Below are positions 26,551-34,446 of a stretch of DNA of 64,000 nt, in pieces. The stretch is from CAMLFJ01 sp040902305. GTDB lineage: Bacteria > Methylomirabilota > Methylomirabilia > Rokubacteriales > CSP1-6. The position numbers were made by a program, and so were the translations under genes. Within the stretch, counting starts at the first letter, position 1; each line of letters opens with the position of its first letter. Below the pieces are notes generated by a model. It was not told the origin of the DNA and did not search any database. It was given only the letters and a program-made list of their open reading frames with translations. The DNA lies in NCBI GenBank assembly GCA_040902305.1, contig JBBDXN010000134.1, forward strand, positions 1 to 64,000. Direction: 5' to 3'.

Positions 26551-27470
26551 CAGCGGCTCCGCTCGAGCCGTGCGCGCGCCTGGAGCACGGCGCGCTCGGT
26601 GAGCACGGTGGCCAGGTGCCGGCGATAGTCGGCGGAGCCGTGCACGTCGCCGGGCGGATCGCAGTCCGGGCCGGCCGCCGCGCCGGCGCGCGCGGCGCTC
26701 TCGAGGTCGAGGGGCGCGCCGGTGAGCAGGCGCTCCGCGCCGCTGAGCCGCAGCGGGCGATCCCCGACACCGAAGCCCACCAAGCGTACCAACTCGGGCC
26801 GCCCCGCTTCAGACACTCCCTCTCCCCCGCGAGGGGGAGAGGGCAGGGTGAGGGGGTGCCGGACGCCCACCACCGCCGCGACGCCGGCCAGCGCGAAGTC
26901 GCCGGGACGCCGCGCGATCTCGGCGAAGCCCCAGCCCGGCGACTGGGCGGGGATCTCGATCGCAGTCAGGATCTCGTCGGGCGTGAGCGCAGTCGCGAGC
27001 AGGCCGCGGAAGAATTCCGCCGCGGCGATCACCCGCTCGCCGCGTGGGCCGGTAGCGCGGAACTGGGCGTCGAGGGCCATCAGCGCGGCGGGCAGCTCGG
27101 CCGCGGGATCCGCATGCGCGACGCTGCCGCCGAGCGTGCCCTGGTTCCGGATCGCCGCGTGCCCCACGTGCCGCGCCGCCTCGGCCAGGAGCGGAGCGCG
27201 CTCGCGCACCGCCGGCGAGGTGACCAGCTCGGCGTGGCGGGTCATGGCGCCGATCCGGAGCCCGCCGTGAGGCGTCGGCGCGATCCCGGCCAGCTCGCGA
27301 ACCCCGTTCAGATCCACGAGGACCGCCGGCCGGACGAGCCGCATGTTGAGCATCGGCACGAGGCTCTGCCCGCCGGCCAGGATCTTGGTCTCGCCGAAGG
27401 CCGCCGCGAGCAGCGCGATCGCCTCTCCCAGGCTGTCGGCGCGCGCATAGCGGAACGTCGCCGGCTTCAT
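26550..27470 (-). CDS. Molybdenum hydroxylase FAD subunit, with repeat-derived insertion
   Basis: A protein of 306 residues of the CoxM/XdhB FAD-binding class. The FAD motifs are ILAGGQSLVPMLNMR (30-44) and NQGTLGGSVAHADPAAELP (109-127). About residues 204-222 (RHPLTLPSPPRGGEGVSEA) are encoded by a family-A hairpin repeat that lies in frame inside the gene and interrupts the usual GVAAVVG...VRLVGFGVGDRPLRL region. The frame stays open, so the enzyme is probably intact with a loop extension. It is the first gene of the operon FAD, 2Fe-2S, large subunit, MFS. Confidence 0.9.
26816..26857. repeat. Family-A hairpin repeat inside a coding sequence (copy 4)
   Basis: CTCCCTCTCCCC, a short CGCG loop, then GGGGGAGAGGGCAGGGTGAG forms the same palindrome plus tail as the intergenic copies at 16190 and 17090. 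Here it lies within the FAD-subunit gene without breaking its frame. Confidence 0.8.
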
Positions 27471-27520
27471 GTGCTACCTTCGGGGCCCGAGCCGTCATCC
27501 ATCAAGCGTCGAGGAGAGCC

Positions 27521-27871
27521 ATGAAGATCCATCATCTCTACGTGGACAAGCAGGGCGAGTCGCACTTCGAGGACATGGAGATCCCGTACACCGAATCGGG
27601 CCGGGCCGGGAAGCTGTCGGCGCGGCTGCCCGCGACCGGGATCATATTCAGGGAAGTGTCGCCGGACTACGATCTCGACTGGCACCCGGCGCCGCGGCGG
27701 CAGTACATCATCAACCTCGACGCGGGGGTGCAGATCACCGCGAGCGACGGGCAGTCGCGCAAGATCGGCGCCGGCGAGGTCATCCTCGTGGAGGACACCT
27801 GGGGCAAGGGTCACCTGTCCAAGGCCCTGGACGGCAAGCTGCGCCACTGCATCTTCGTCCCGATCGAATAG
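27521..27871 (+). CDS. Small cupin-fold protein
   Basis: A protein of 116 residues with a single cupin-like beta-barrel. DLDWHPAPRRQYIINLDAGV gives a His in motif-1 position, and GAGEVILVEDTWGKGH gives a second His. It may bind a metal, but no enzyme activity can be assigned. It diverges from the molybdenum hydroxylase operon across 50 bases and stands alone. A GAGGAGAG ribosome site precedes the ATG. Similar small proteins are widespread and uncharacterised. Confidence 0.75.
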   Translation: MKIHHLYVDKQGESHFEDMEIPYTESGRAGKLSARLPATGIIFREVSPDYDLDWHPAPRRQYIINLDAGVQITASDGQSRKIGAGEVILVEDTWGKGHLSKALDGKLRHCIFVPIE

Positions 27872-27902
27872 CCGGTGGCCGAGAAAGGTCCAGCTGCGAG
27901 GC

Positions 27903-27964
27903 GGCGCCCGAAGGCCGCACGCGAGGCGTACTCTCGGTACGTTGAGCGTGCGGTCGAGGGCGCC
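27903..27964. repeat. Structured intergenic hairpin (62 nt) between convergent genes
   Basis: An extended stem-loop. The outer arms are GGCGCCC (27903-27909) with GGGCGCC (27958-27964). The middle arms are CCGCACGC (27915-27922) with GCGTGCGG (27946-27953). The inner CGTAC (27927-27931) pairs with GTACG (27937-27941) around TCTCG. It lies between the converging ends of the cupin and thiolase genes and is followed by GATGGGCCTTT. It could be a dispersed repeat, a terminator, or both. Confidence 0.65.
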
Positions 27965-27982
27965 AACGAAGCAGATGGGCCT

Positions 27983-29158
27983 TTATCGGCCGCCGGCCAG
28001 GACGAGGGTGCCGGCGGCGGAGAGCATGCCGCCCATGCCGTTGACCAGCGAGCAGCTCACGCCCGGCACCTGGCGGGCGCCGCACTCGCCGCGGACCTGG
28101 CGGGTGGCCTCGATGATCGGGAAGATGCCGTACATGCCGGAGTGGGTGTAGGAGAGCCCGCCCCCGTTGGTGTTGATGGGCAGGCGGCCGCCCGGGGTGG
28201 AGCGCCCCTCCGCGAAGAACTGCACGCCCTCGCCCGGCTTGGCGATGCCGAGCGACTCGAGCATGATCGGGGGCCCCGAGGTGAAGGCGTCGTAGAGCAT
28301 CACGTGGTTGAAGTCCTTGGCGGAGACGCCGGCCATCGAGAAGGCGCGCTCGCCGGCCAGGCGGGTCGCCGCGCTCGAGGCCAGATCCTCCATCTGCGTC
28401 ACCATCACGTGCTCGGTGGCCTCGCCGAAGCCGCGCACGTAGACCGGGGGCTTGGCGCAGTCCTTCGCCCGGTCGGCCCGGGTCAGCACCACCGCGCCGC
28501 CCGCGTCGGTGACGAGGCAGATGTTGAGCAGGTTGAACGGGTAGGAGACCGGGCGCGAGTTGAGCACGTCGGCCACCGTGATCGGGTCGCGGAAGCGCGC
28601 CTTCGGATTCAACGCGGCCCACTTCCGGGTGGACACCGCCACCTGGGCCCACTGCTCGAGCGTGGTGCCGTGCTCGTGCATGTGCCGGGTCGTGATCATG
28701 CCGAAGTAGCTGGTGGCCCCGCCGAAGCCGTAGGGGAACTCGAACTGCCCGCTGAGCGCGGTGTCTCGAGTCCGGGTGACCCCGGTGCCGGAGCGGCCGC
28801 TCTCGCCGTGGGAGACCACCGCCACGTCGCAGAGGCCGTGGTGCAGGGCGGCGACGGCGTGGCCCACCATGATGATGAAGGAGCAGCCCCCCACGGTGGT
28901 GCCGTCCACGTAGCGCGGCTTGACGCCGAGGGCCTCGCCCAGCGTGGCGGGCGAGTGCTGGCCCGCGGTGAAGATACCGTCGACGTCCCTGACCTTGAGG
29001 CCCGCGTCACGAACGGCATTGGATATCGCTTCAAGGTGCAGCGAAAGCTGGCTCGTGTTCGGCAGGGTGCCGATCTGGTCGCTCTCGTCCACGCCCACGA
29101 TGCAGGCGGTGTTGCGCAATTCCCGCTGCCGGTCGGAGACCGTGGCCATGGCGCTCAC
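27983..29158 (-). CDS. Thiolase-like acetyl-CoA acetyltransferase (SCP-x type)
   Basis: A protein of 391 residues of the SCP2/nonspecific lipid-transfer thiolase class that partners DUF35 proteins. GTTVGGCSFIIMVGHAVAAL is the region corresponding to the nucleophilic cysteine, and TNGGGLSYTHSGMYGIFP is the C-terminal histidine region. With DUF35 partners, such proteins act as thiolases or aldolases on acyl-CoA side chains. The GTG start at 29158 overlaps the stop of the DUF35 gene (GTGA); an ATG at 29149 is an alternative. Confidence 0.87.
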   Translation of the reverse strand: MSAMATVSDRQRELRNTACIVGVDESDQIGTLPNTSQLSLHLEAISNAVRDAGLKVRDVDGIFTAGQHSPATLGEALGVKPRYVDGTTVGGCSFIIMVGHAVAALHHGLCDVAVVSHGESGRSGTGVTRTRDTALSGQFEFPYGFGGATSYFGMITTRHMHEHGTTLEQWAQVAVSTRKWAALNPKARFRDPITVADVLNSRPVSYPFNLLNICLVTDAGGAVVLTRADRAKDCAKPPVYVRGFGEATEHVMVTQMEDLASSAATRLAGERAFSMAGVSAKDFNHVMLYDAFTSGPPIMLESLGIAKPGEGVQFFAEGRSTPGGRLPINTNGGGLSYTHSGMYGIFPIIEATRQVRGECGARQVPGVSCSLVNGMGGMLSAAGTLVLAGGR

Positions 29159-29571
29159 CGCCTCGGCTGGAACAGCGGCAGGGTCACCTCGTCGCTCACC
29201 TTGGTGAACACGACCTCGACCGGCATGTCGCACTTGATCGCCTTCGGGGAGGCCTCCACGTTGATCAGGTTCGACATCAGGCGCGGGCCTTCCTCGAGCT
29301 GGACCATTGCCAGGACGTAGGGCGGCTTGATCTTCCACGCCTTCTGGAAGGCCTGGTGCGCGATCTCGAAGGAATGGAGCGTGCCGCGGCCGCTCGCCTG
29401 CATCCAGCCGACGCGGCGCGAGTGGCAGCGCGGGCACAGGATGCGCGGGTAGAAGAAGACGTGCGCGCACTCCTCGCAGCGGGGGAGCATCAGCTTCTCG
29501 GCTTTACAGCCGTCCCAGAACGGCTTGGCCTCCGGGGTGATCGGACTGGGCAGCGGGCGGTCGACGTCCAT
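29155..29571 (-). CDS. DUF35 OB-fold zinc-ribbon protein (thiolase partner)
   Basis: A protein of 138 residues with an N-terminal rubredoxin-like zinc ribbon formed by C32, C35, C46 and C49 (LPRCEECAHVFFYPRILCPRC), then an OB-fold domain. The family binds acyl-CoA and forms complexes with SCP2-type thiolases or ChsH-type hydratases. It is directly upstream of such a thiolase with 4-base overlap, so the pair very probably forms one enzyme. Confidence 0.9.
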   Translation of the reverse strand: MDVDRPLPSPITPEAKPFWDGCKAEKLMLPRCEECAHVFFYPRILCPRCHSRRVGWMQASGRGTLHSFEIAHQAFQKAWKIKPPYVLAMVQLEEGPRLMSNLINVEASPKAIKCDMPVEVVFTKVSDEVTLPLFQPRR

Positions 29572-29732
29572 GGGGCTCCTCTCTCGCGACGAGATAACGA
29601 CGAGACCGCAGAGACTCTACGCGGGGGCGCGGAAGGTGTCAACGAACGCGGGGGCGCGCCTCACGGCAGCGTGAAGGCCAGGACGTGGAGACGAGGGACA
29701 GCAGAAGGATCGCGGTCACGACTCGCATGGTC

Positions 29733-30515
29733 TCAGACCGCGGGCTCACCCGCGGTGACCGAGATGCACTGGCCGGAGAGGTTCTTGGCCGCGTCGCTGC
29801 AGAGGTAGACGGCGAGCGTGGCGATGTCCTCCGCGGTGGTCATGCGCTTGAGCGGCGACCGCTCCACGAAGCTCCGGCGCATGTCGTCGACCGCCATCCC
29901 GCGCACTTCGGCCTGGCCCGCGATGACGCGATCGATGCGGTCGCCCTCGACCGCGCCGGGAGCGATCGCGTTGACCCGGATATTGTGCGGGGCCAGCTCG
30001 AGGGCGAGGCCGTAGGTCATGCCGACCTGGCCGGCCTTCGCCGAGCAGTAGCCGATGCGGAAGGGGAGCCCGCGCCGGCCCGCGGTGGACGAGACGTTGA
30101 CGATCACCCCGCCGCCCGCCCGGATCATCTCCGGCACCGCGAAGCGGGTGCACATGTAGGAGGTGGTGAGGCAGGAGTTGATCGTGTAGAACCAGTCGTC
30201 GGTGGTGTACTCCTGCACGCGCTTGGTCGGCCCGCCGTCCCCCGCGTTGTTCACGAGGACGTCGAGCTTGCCGAAGGCCTTCACGCCCGCCGCGATCATC
30301 TTCTGGACGTCGGCCTCCTGGGCCGCGTCGCCAGTCACCGCCAGCGCCCGCCCGCCGTCGCCCTTGATCAGGGCGGCCGTCTCCTCCACCAGGTCGCGGC
30401 TGCGGGCCGCGCAGACGACGGCCGCGCCCTCCCGCGCGAACAGGCGGCTCATCACGCGACCGATGCCCTTGCTGGCGCCGGTGATGAGCGCCACCTTCCC
30501 GTCGAGTTGTCCCAT
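29733..30515 (-). CDS. Short-chain dehydrogenase/reductase
   Basis: A classical SDR of 260 residues. The nucleotide motif is ITGASKGIGRVMSRL, NNAG is in LVNNAGDGGPTKR, and Ser is in NVSSTAGRRGLP. Tyr-Lys is in RIGYCSAKAGQVGM, and the C-terminal glycine and NP region is INAIAPGAVEGDRIDRV. Probable 3-oxoacyl or hydroxyacyl dehydrogenase; the thiolase/DUF35 pair downstream makes a beta-oxidation-like step plausible. The gap of 161 bases to the DUF35 gene holds only a 29-codon frame with a signal-like start (29639-29728), too weak to call. Confidence 0.87.
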   Translation of the reverse strand: MGQLDGKVALITGASKGIGRVMSRLFAREGAAVVCAARSRDLVEETAALIKGDGGRALAVTGDAAQEADVQKMIAAGVKAFGKLDVLVNNAGDGGPTKRVQEYTTDDWFYTINSCLTTSYMCTRFAVPEMIRAGGGVIVNVSSTAGRRGLPFRIGYCSAKAGQVGMTYGLALELAPHNIRVNAIAPGAVEGDRIDRVIAGQAEVRGMAVDDMRRSFVERSPLKRMTTAEDIATLAVYLCSDAAKNLSGQCISVTAGEPAV

Positions 30516-30698
30516 GGATTGCTCGCTCCGTTTTCTCGCTCTCGCTGCGGAGTAATTTTTACCTCGCGGGGAGTGTACCTTTTTCCGACTCGGGGTGAGT
30601 CACGAACGTCCCGAGCTCGATTGATGAGTATTTGCGCGCGGCGTCGTGGCCCGACGCGCTGGCACGCGGGTTGCCAGTGGATGCGCAGGAGGTGAACC

Positions 30699-30920
30699 AT
30701 GACCACGAAGACGAAGAACAGACTCGCATCCGCCGTGATCGGCCTGTCGCTGGTCACGCTTGCCACGACGGCATGTGGAACGCTGGGCGGCGCCGCGGTC
30801 GGCGCCGGTGCGGGAGCCGCGGTTGGCGCCGGAACCGGATACGGAGCCGGCAAGGGCGCGTTGATCGGCACCGGCGTGGGCGCCGCGGCCGGCGCCATCT
30901 ACGATCTCACCAAGGACTAG
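30699..30920 (+). CDS. Small glycine-zipper lipoprotein
   Basis: A lipoprotein of 73 residues. The signal peptide ends in a lipobox (LVTLATTACGT, Cys at 26), and the mature part is a glycine zipper (GAAVGAGAGAAVGAGTGYGA) ending YDLTKD. Such YMGG-like proteins sit in the outer membrane or periplasm and may insert into membranes. A clear AGGAGG ribosome site precedes the ATG. The next gene begins 14 bases later, so both are probably transcribed together. Confidence 0.85.
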   Translation: MTTKTKNRLASAVIGLSLVTLATTACGTLGGAAVGAGAGAAVGAGTGYGAGKGALIGTGVGAAAGAIYDLTKD

Positions 30921-30934
30921 GTCTGGAGGAATTC

Positions 30935-31219
30935 ATGACGGCGTACAAGGCACTGGCGGTCGGTATCATCGTCGCGGTCCCGCTGTGGGCAGGGGCCGCG
31001 GCGGGGCAGAGCAAGCCCTCGTGTGATCAGGCGAAGGCCGCGGCGCCCCAGAAGGTCGAGGGCCGGGTGGTCCGGGTGGACACGGCGGGCGGCAAGGTCG
31101 CGGTCGCCGGGGCCGACGGCAAGACGCACGAGTTCCAGGCCTCGAAGGAGACCGTGCAAGATTTCAAGGTCGGCGACAAGATCAAGGCCAATCTCCGGTC
31201 GCTTCCGAACTGCAACTGA
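30935..31219 (+). CDS. Small exported protein (DUF5666/CusF-like beta fold)
   Basis: A protein of 94 residues with a signal peptide (about 1-24, LAVGIIVAVPLWAGAAAG). The short beta-rich domain reads VEGRVVRVDTAGGKVAV and VQDFKVGDKIKANL, resembling small periplasmic OB-like domains. Two cysteines (SCDQ and the C-terminal NCN) could form a disulfide. The start is fixed by GGAGGA just before the ATG at 30935. Function unknown. Confidence 0.78.
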   Translation: MTAYKALAVGIIVAVPLWAGAAAGQSKPSCDQAKAAAPQKVEGRVVRVDTAGGKVAVAGADGKTHEFQASKETVQDFKVGDKIKANLRSLPNCN

Positions 31220-31322
31220 CGGGTCATCCGGCGGTGGGGGGGCCCCCCGGCCCCCCCCGCCGCCATTTCCTCCCCGTTTCGCGAGGGGTGCGCTACGATG
31301 CCGGCGGGAGGGCGAGCGCGCC

Positions 31323-32342
31323 ATGAACATCCTGAAGTCCCTGGCGGTGAAGAACGTCGAGGAAGCCACGCGGGACATCCCGGTGATCGACTTCGCGCCG
31401 GCATTCCGGGGCGACCCGGCCGGGCTGGAGGCCGTCGCGCGCCGGCTCGAGCACGCCTGCGAGACCGTCGGCTTCTTCTACCTGGCCGGCCACGGCGTCC
31501 CAGACGGAGTGGTCGATGCGGCCTTCGCCGCGTCGCGCGAGTTCCACGCGCTCTCGGAGGCCGAGAAGCTGGGCCTGACGCTCAACGAGAACAACATCGG
31601 TTACCTGCCGGTGAACCAGTCCATCCAGAAGGCCTCGACCGTCCACAAGGCCACCCGGCCGAACTACAACGAGAGCTTCTTCATCAGCCACGACCGCGCC
31701 GCCGATCATCCGGACGTGGTGGCCGGAACCCCGCTGCGCGGGCGCAACCGGTGGCCCGACGGTCACGCCGACATGCGGGCCGCGATGGTGCGCTACTTCA
31801 AGACCCTGGAGGCGCTCGGGGAGCGGATGCTCCCGGTCCTGGCGCGGGCGCTCGGCATGCCCGCCGACCACTTCGCCCCGTTCTTCGCGGACGAGGCGCA
31901 CGTCAACCTGCGCTTCCTCCACTACCCGCCGCAGGACGTGAGCGACGACGAGCAGTTCGGCCAGGGCCCGCACACCGACAACTCGTTCATCACGATCCTG
32001 GCCCGGACCGAGGTGCCGGGGCTGGCGGTGCGGCTGCCCGGAGGCGAATGGCTGGCGCCGCCGCTGATCCCGGGCACCTTCCTGGTCAACCTGGGCAACA
32101 TGATGAAGCGGTGGTCCAACGACCGCTTCCTCTCCACGCCCCACGCGGTGCTGAACGAATCCGGGACCGACCGCTACTCGATCGCGTTCTTCTACAGCCC
32201 CAACGTATCGGCCCGGATCGAGTGCCTGCCGAGCTGTACCGGTCCCGACGATCCGCCGCGCTACCCACCCGCGGTCTACGGCGATCTGGTGCTCGAGTTC
32301 TACAACGCCAACTATTTCCACCGGAAGGGCTACGCTGAATAG
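31323..32342 (+). CDS. 2-oxoglutarate/Fe(II)-dependent oxygenase, isopenicillin N synthase-like
   Basis: A protein of 339 residues with the IPNS/gibberellin-oxidase layout. The N-terminal DIOX_N motif is IPVIDFAPAF. The iron ligands are His and Asp in GQGPHTDNSFITI and a later His in FLSTPHAVLNESG, and the RxS motif is in TDRYSIAFFYSP. It would hydroxylate or desaturate a small molecule using O2 and 2-oxoglutarate. The ATG at 31323 follows GGCGGGAGGGCGAGCGCGCC. It stands alone on the plus strand. Confidence 0.88.
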   Translation: MNILKSLAVKNVEEATRDIPVIDFAPAFRGDPAGLEAVARRLEHACETVGFFYLAGHGVPDGVVDAAFAASREFHALSEAEKLGLTLNENNIGYLPVNQSIQKASTVHKATRPNYNESFFISHDRAADHPDVVAGTPLRGRNRWPDGHADMRAAMVRYFKTLEALGERMLPVLARALGMPADHFAPFFADEAHVNLRFLHYPPQDVSDDEQFGQGPHTDNSFITILARTEVPGLAVRLPGGEWLAPPLIPGTFLVNLGNMMKRWSNDRFLSTPHAVLNESGTDRYSIAFFYSPNVSARIECLPSCTGPDDPPRYPPAVYGDLVLEFYNANYFHRKGYAE

Positions 32343-32386
32343 ACCGGCGACTTCCCCGGTCAGACTTGAGCGGAATCGAGGCGGAC

Positions 32387-32824
32387 ATGACGAGTCGCGT
32401 GATCGGACGAGGGCTGGTGACGGCCGGGCTGCTGGGGATCTTCCTCCTGGCCGTGGGTGGGGCCTGGGATGAGGCCGACGCGGGGGATCGGGGGCGCCGA
32501 GGGCGGCACCATCATCACGGCTTCCACGGCCGGCACTTCCACGGCTCCAGCATCTTCATCGGACCCCGGTTCTACGTGGGGCCTCGCGCCTATCCTTATT
32601 ATCGCTATCCCTACGGGTATCCCTACTACGGGGGCTACTACGGGTACGCGCCGCCGCCCGTGGTCGTGACCCCGCCTCCGGTCGTCGTCACTCCGCCGCC
32701 CACCTCATACGTGGAGCGTCCGGCCAGCGACTACTGGCACTACTGCGGGGAGCCGGCCGGATACTATCCGGAGGTTCAGCAGTGCCCGGGCGGCTGGACC
32801 CGGGTCGCGCCGCGATCGGAGTAG
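32387..32824 (+). CDS. Exported His/Tyr/Pro-rich small protein
   Basis: A protein of 145 residues. An N-terminal hydrophobic signal (about 6-24, GLVTAGLLGIFLLAVGGA) is followed by a His-rich stretch (RRGRHHHHGFHGRHFHG), a Tyr/Pro/Gly repeat (PYYRYPYGYPYYGGYYG), a Pro/Val repeat (PPPVVVTPPP twice) and a C-terminal WHYCGEPAGYYPEVQQCPGG motif. That last motif is shared by many small exported bacterial proteins. The His tract may bind metals. ATG at 32387 chosen over a TTG at 32366. Confidence 0.75.
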   Translation: MTSRVIGRGLVTAGLLGIFLLAVGGAWDEADAGDRGRRGRHHHHGFHGRHFHGSSIFIGPRFYVGPRAYPYYRYPYGYPYYGGYYGYAPPPVVVTPPPVVVTPPPTSYVERPASDYWHYCGEPAGYYPEVQQCPGGWTRVAPRSE

Positions 32825-32847
32825 CGGATCAGGCTGCGGAGCCGAGC

Positions 32848-33588
32848 TCAGGGGTCCTGCAGGATCATCCGGCGGTAGGACTCCGCGGCCTTCAGCTTGC
32901 GGCGCCGGCCCTGCTCGGCGGCCCACTGGGTGATCATCTCGGCCGGATCCCACCCGCCCATCTGGCTCTTGTGCGCGCGCAGCGCGGCCAGCTTCACGTC
33001 CAGCACCGAGGCGATGTCCACGTAAGTATCCGGACGCTCCGCGCCGTGGATGAACACCTGGCGGACCTCGTGGGGCTCGAGGCCTTCCGCCAGCAGCTCG
33101 GGGAAGATGAGCCGGGTACCCGCGGAGGGGAACACCGCGTCGAGCACCACGTCGGCGGCGGCCCGGTGATCCGGGTGGTTCAGGTAGGTGGTCCCGTAGA
33201 AGCGCACGGTGGGATCGCCGGTCAGCACCGCCTCGGGACGGTGGCGACGGATCAGGCGCGTCAGCTCGCGCCGGAGGGCGATCGACGGCTCCAGCATGCC
33301 GTCCTCGTGGTCGAGGAAGATCGTCTCCTTCACGCCCAGGATCCGGCACGCCTCACGCTGCTCGTCTTCCCGGATCGACACGAGCGCCTCGCGCGTCATG
33401 TCGAGCGGGGTGTACTTGTTGGAGCCGGCGCCCCCCCGGGTGATGCAGACCGCGACGATCTCGCAGCCCGCCCGGGCCCACTTGGCCAGCGTCCCGCCGA
33501 CCGTGAACTCCTGGTCGTCCGGATGCGCGTGGATGCTCATCGCCCGCGCCGGCGCGGGCGGCTCGCTCGGCTTGGTCCTGGCGGGCAC
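32848..33588 (-). CDS. PIG-L family deacetylase (LmbE-like)
   Basis: A zinc-dependent deacetylase of about 246 residues. The metal motif is IHAHPDDQEFTVGG near residue 20, and a late LNHPDHRAAADVVLDAVFPS supplies the third His. Family members remove acetyl groups from N-acetylglucosaminyl compounds. GTG at 33588 is chosen because the motif normally follows a short leader; the ATG at 33540 (MSIHAHPDDQ) is an alternative. It lies 14 bases after the serine hydrolase gene and completes a three-gene operon. Confidence 0.85.
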   Translation of the reverse strand: MPARTKPSEPPAPARAMSIHAHPDDQEFTVGGTLAKWARAGCEIVAVCITRGGAGSNKYTPLDMTREALVSIREDEQREACRILGVKETIFLDHEDGMLEPSIALRRELTRLIRRHRPEAVLTGDPTVRFYGTTYLNHPDHRAAADVVLDAVFPSAGTRLIFPELLAEGLEPHEVRQVFIHGAERPDTYVDIASVLDVKLAALRAHKSQMGGWDPAEMITQWAAEQGRRRKLKAAESYRRMILQDP

Positions 33589-33602
33589 GCGGCGCGGCCG
33601 GG

Positions 33603-34442
33603 CTAGCGGGCGAGCGCGTCCCAGCAGACGCGCGCCATGCGGCCGATCACGCCGTTGGCCGCGGTGAAGCCGGGGGTGCCGTCGGGCAGGGCGGCGGGCA
33701 CGCGGTCGGTGTAGGCGGTGAGGATGAAGAGCGGCCGATCGCCCTGGTAGACGATGCCCGCGTCCATGAAGCCGCGCGACCCGGTCCCGGTCTTGTGCGC
33801 GATCCGGGTGCCGAGCGGGAGCTGCGAGGGCAGGCGCGCCTTGAGCTTCTGCCAGGAGAGGATGTCGAGCGCCAGCCGGCACAGCGCGGAGGTGACGCCG
33901 AGGCGCGCGGCCGCCGTCGGATCCTCGGCGCCCTTGAGGATGAGCTCCAGCAGCAGCCCCTGGTCATTGGGCGTGGTGCTGGTGACCTGATCGAGCGCGT
34001 GGTCGGGACCGAGCCGCGGGGGAATGCCGAAGCGGTGGATGGTGCGCGTCATGCCGGCCGCTTCGCAGAGGCGCTGGATCTCGCCGAGGCCGACCAGGTC
34101 CACCACGAGCCCGGTGCAGGCGTTGTCGCTGACGATGATCATCATGACCAGCGCGTCGCGGAAGGTGATCGAGAAGCCGGGCGTCAGGTGCTGGAAGGTG
34201 CCCGAGTCGTTGTCCTGGTACCTGGCCTCGATGGTGACCTTCTGGTCCAGCGCGAGCTTGCCGTCGTGGACGGCCTTGAGCGCGGCCATCAGGATCGAGA
34301 TCTTGCGCGTGCTCGCCGAGGGCACCGGCACGTCGCCGAGGCGATCGGCGCGTTGCCCGCTCGTGAGGTCCTTGAGATACCAGCTCGTCTGGAACGGCAG
34401 CGTGTCGCAGAGGGTATTGAGACGACCGGCCAGCTCTTTCAT
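33603..34442 (-). CDS. Class A beta-lactamase-fold serine hydrolase
   Basis: A protein of 279 residues with the class A framework: S44-T-R-K47 (SxxK), S105-D106-N107 (SDN) and K217-T-G219 (KTG). The omega-loop segment between GIPPRLGPDHALDQ and STTPNDQG lacks the ExxLN glutamate needed for deacylation in true class A enzymes. No signal peptide is present. It may be a cytoplasmic peptidase or amidase rather than a resistance enzyme. It sits between a DapA-like aldolase and a PIG-L deacetylase (4- and 14-base gaps), suggesting one pathway acting on a small amide. Confidence 0.8.
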   Translation of the reverse strand: MKELAGRLNTLCDTLPFQTSWYLKDLTSGQRADRLGDVPVPSASTRKISILMAALKAVHDGKLALDQKVTIEARYQDNDSGTFQHLTPGFSITFRDALVMMIIVSDNACTGLVVDLVGLGEIQRLCEAAGMTRTIHRFGIPPRLGPDHALDQVTSTTPNDQGLLLELILKGAEDPTAAARLGVTSALCRLALDILSWQKLKARLPSQLPLGTRIAHKTGTGSRGFMDAGIVYQGDRPLFILTAYTDRVPAALPDGTPGFTAANGVIGRMARVCWDALAR

Positions 34443-34446
34443 GGTG

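Noticed and set aside
29639..29728. 29-codon frame on the minus strand with a hydrophobic start (MRVVTAILLLSLVS)
   Set aside because: It resembles a signal peptide but ends soon after, has no recognisable mature part, and could be the stump of a lost gene.
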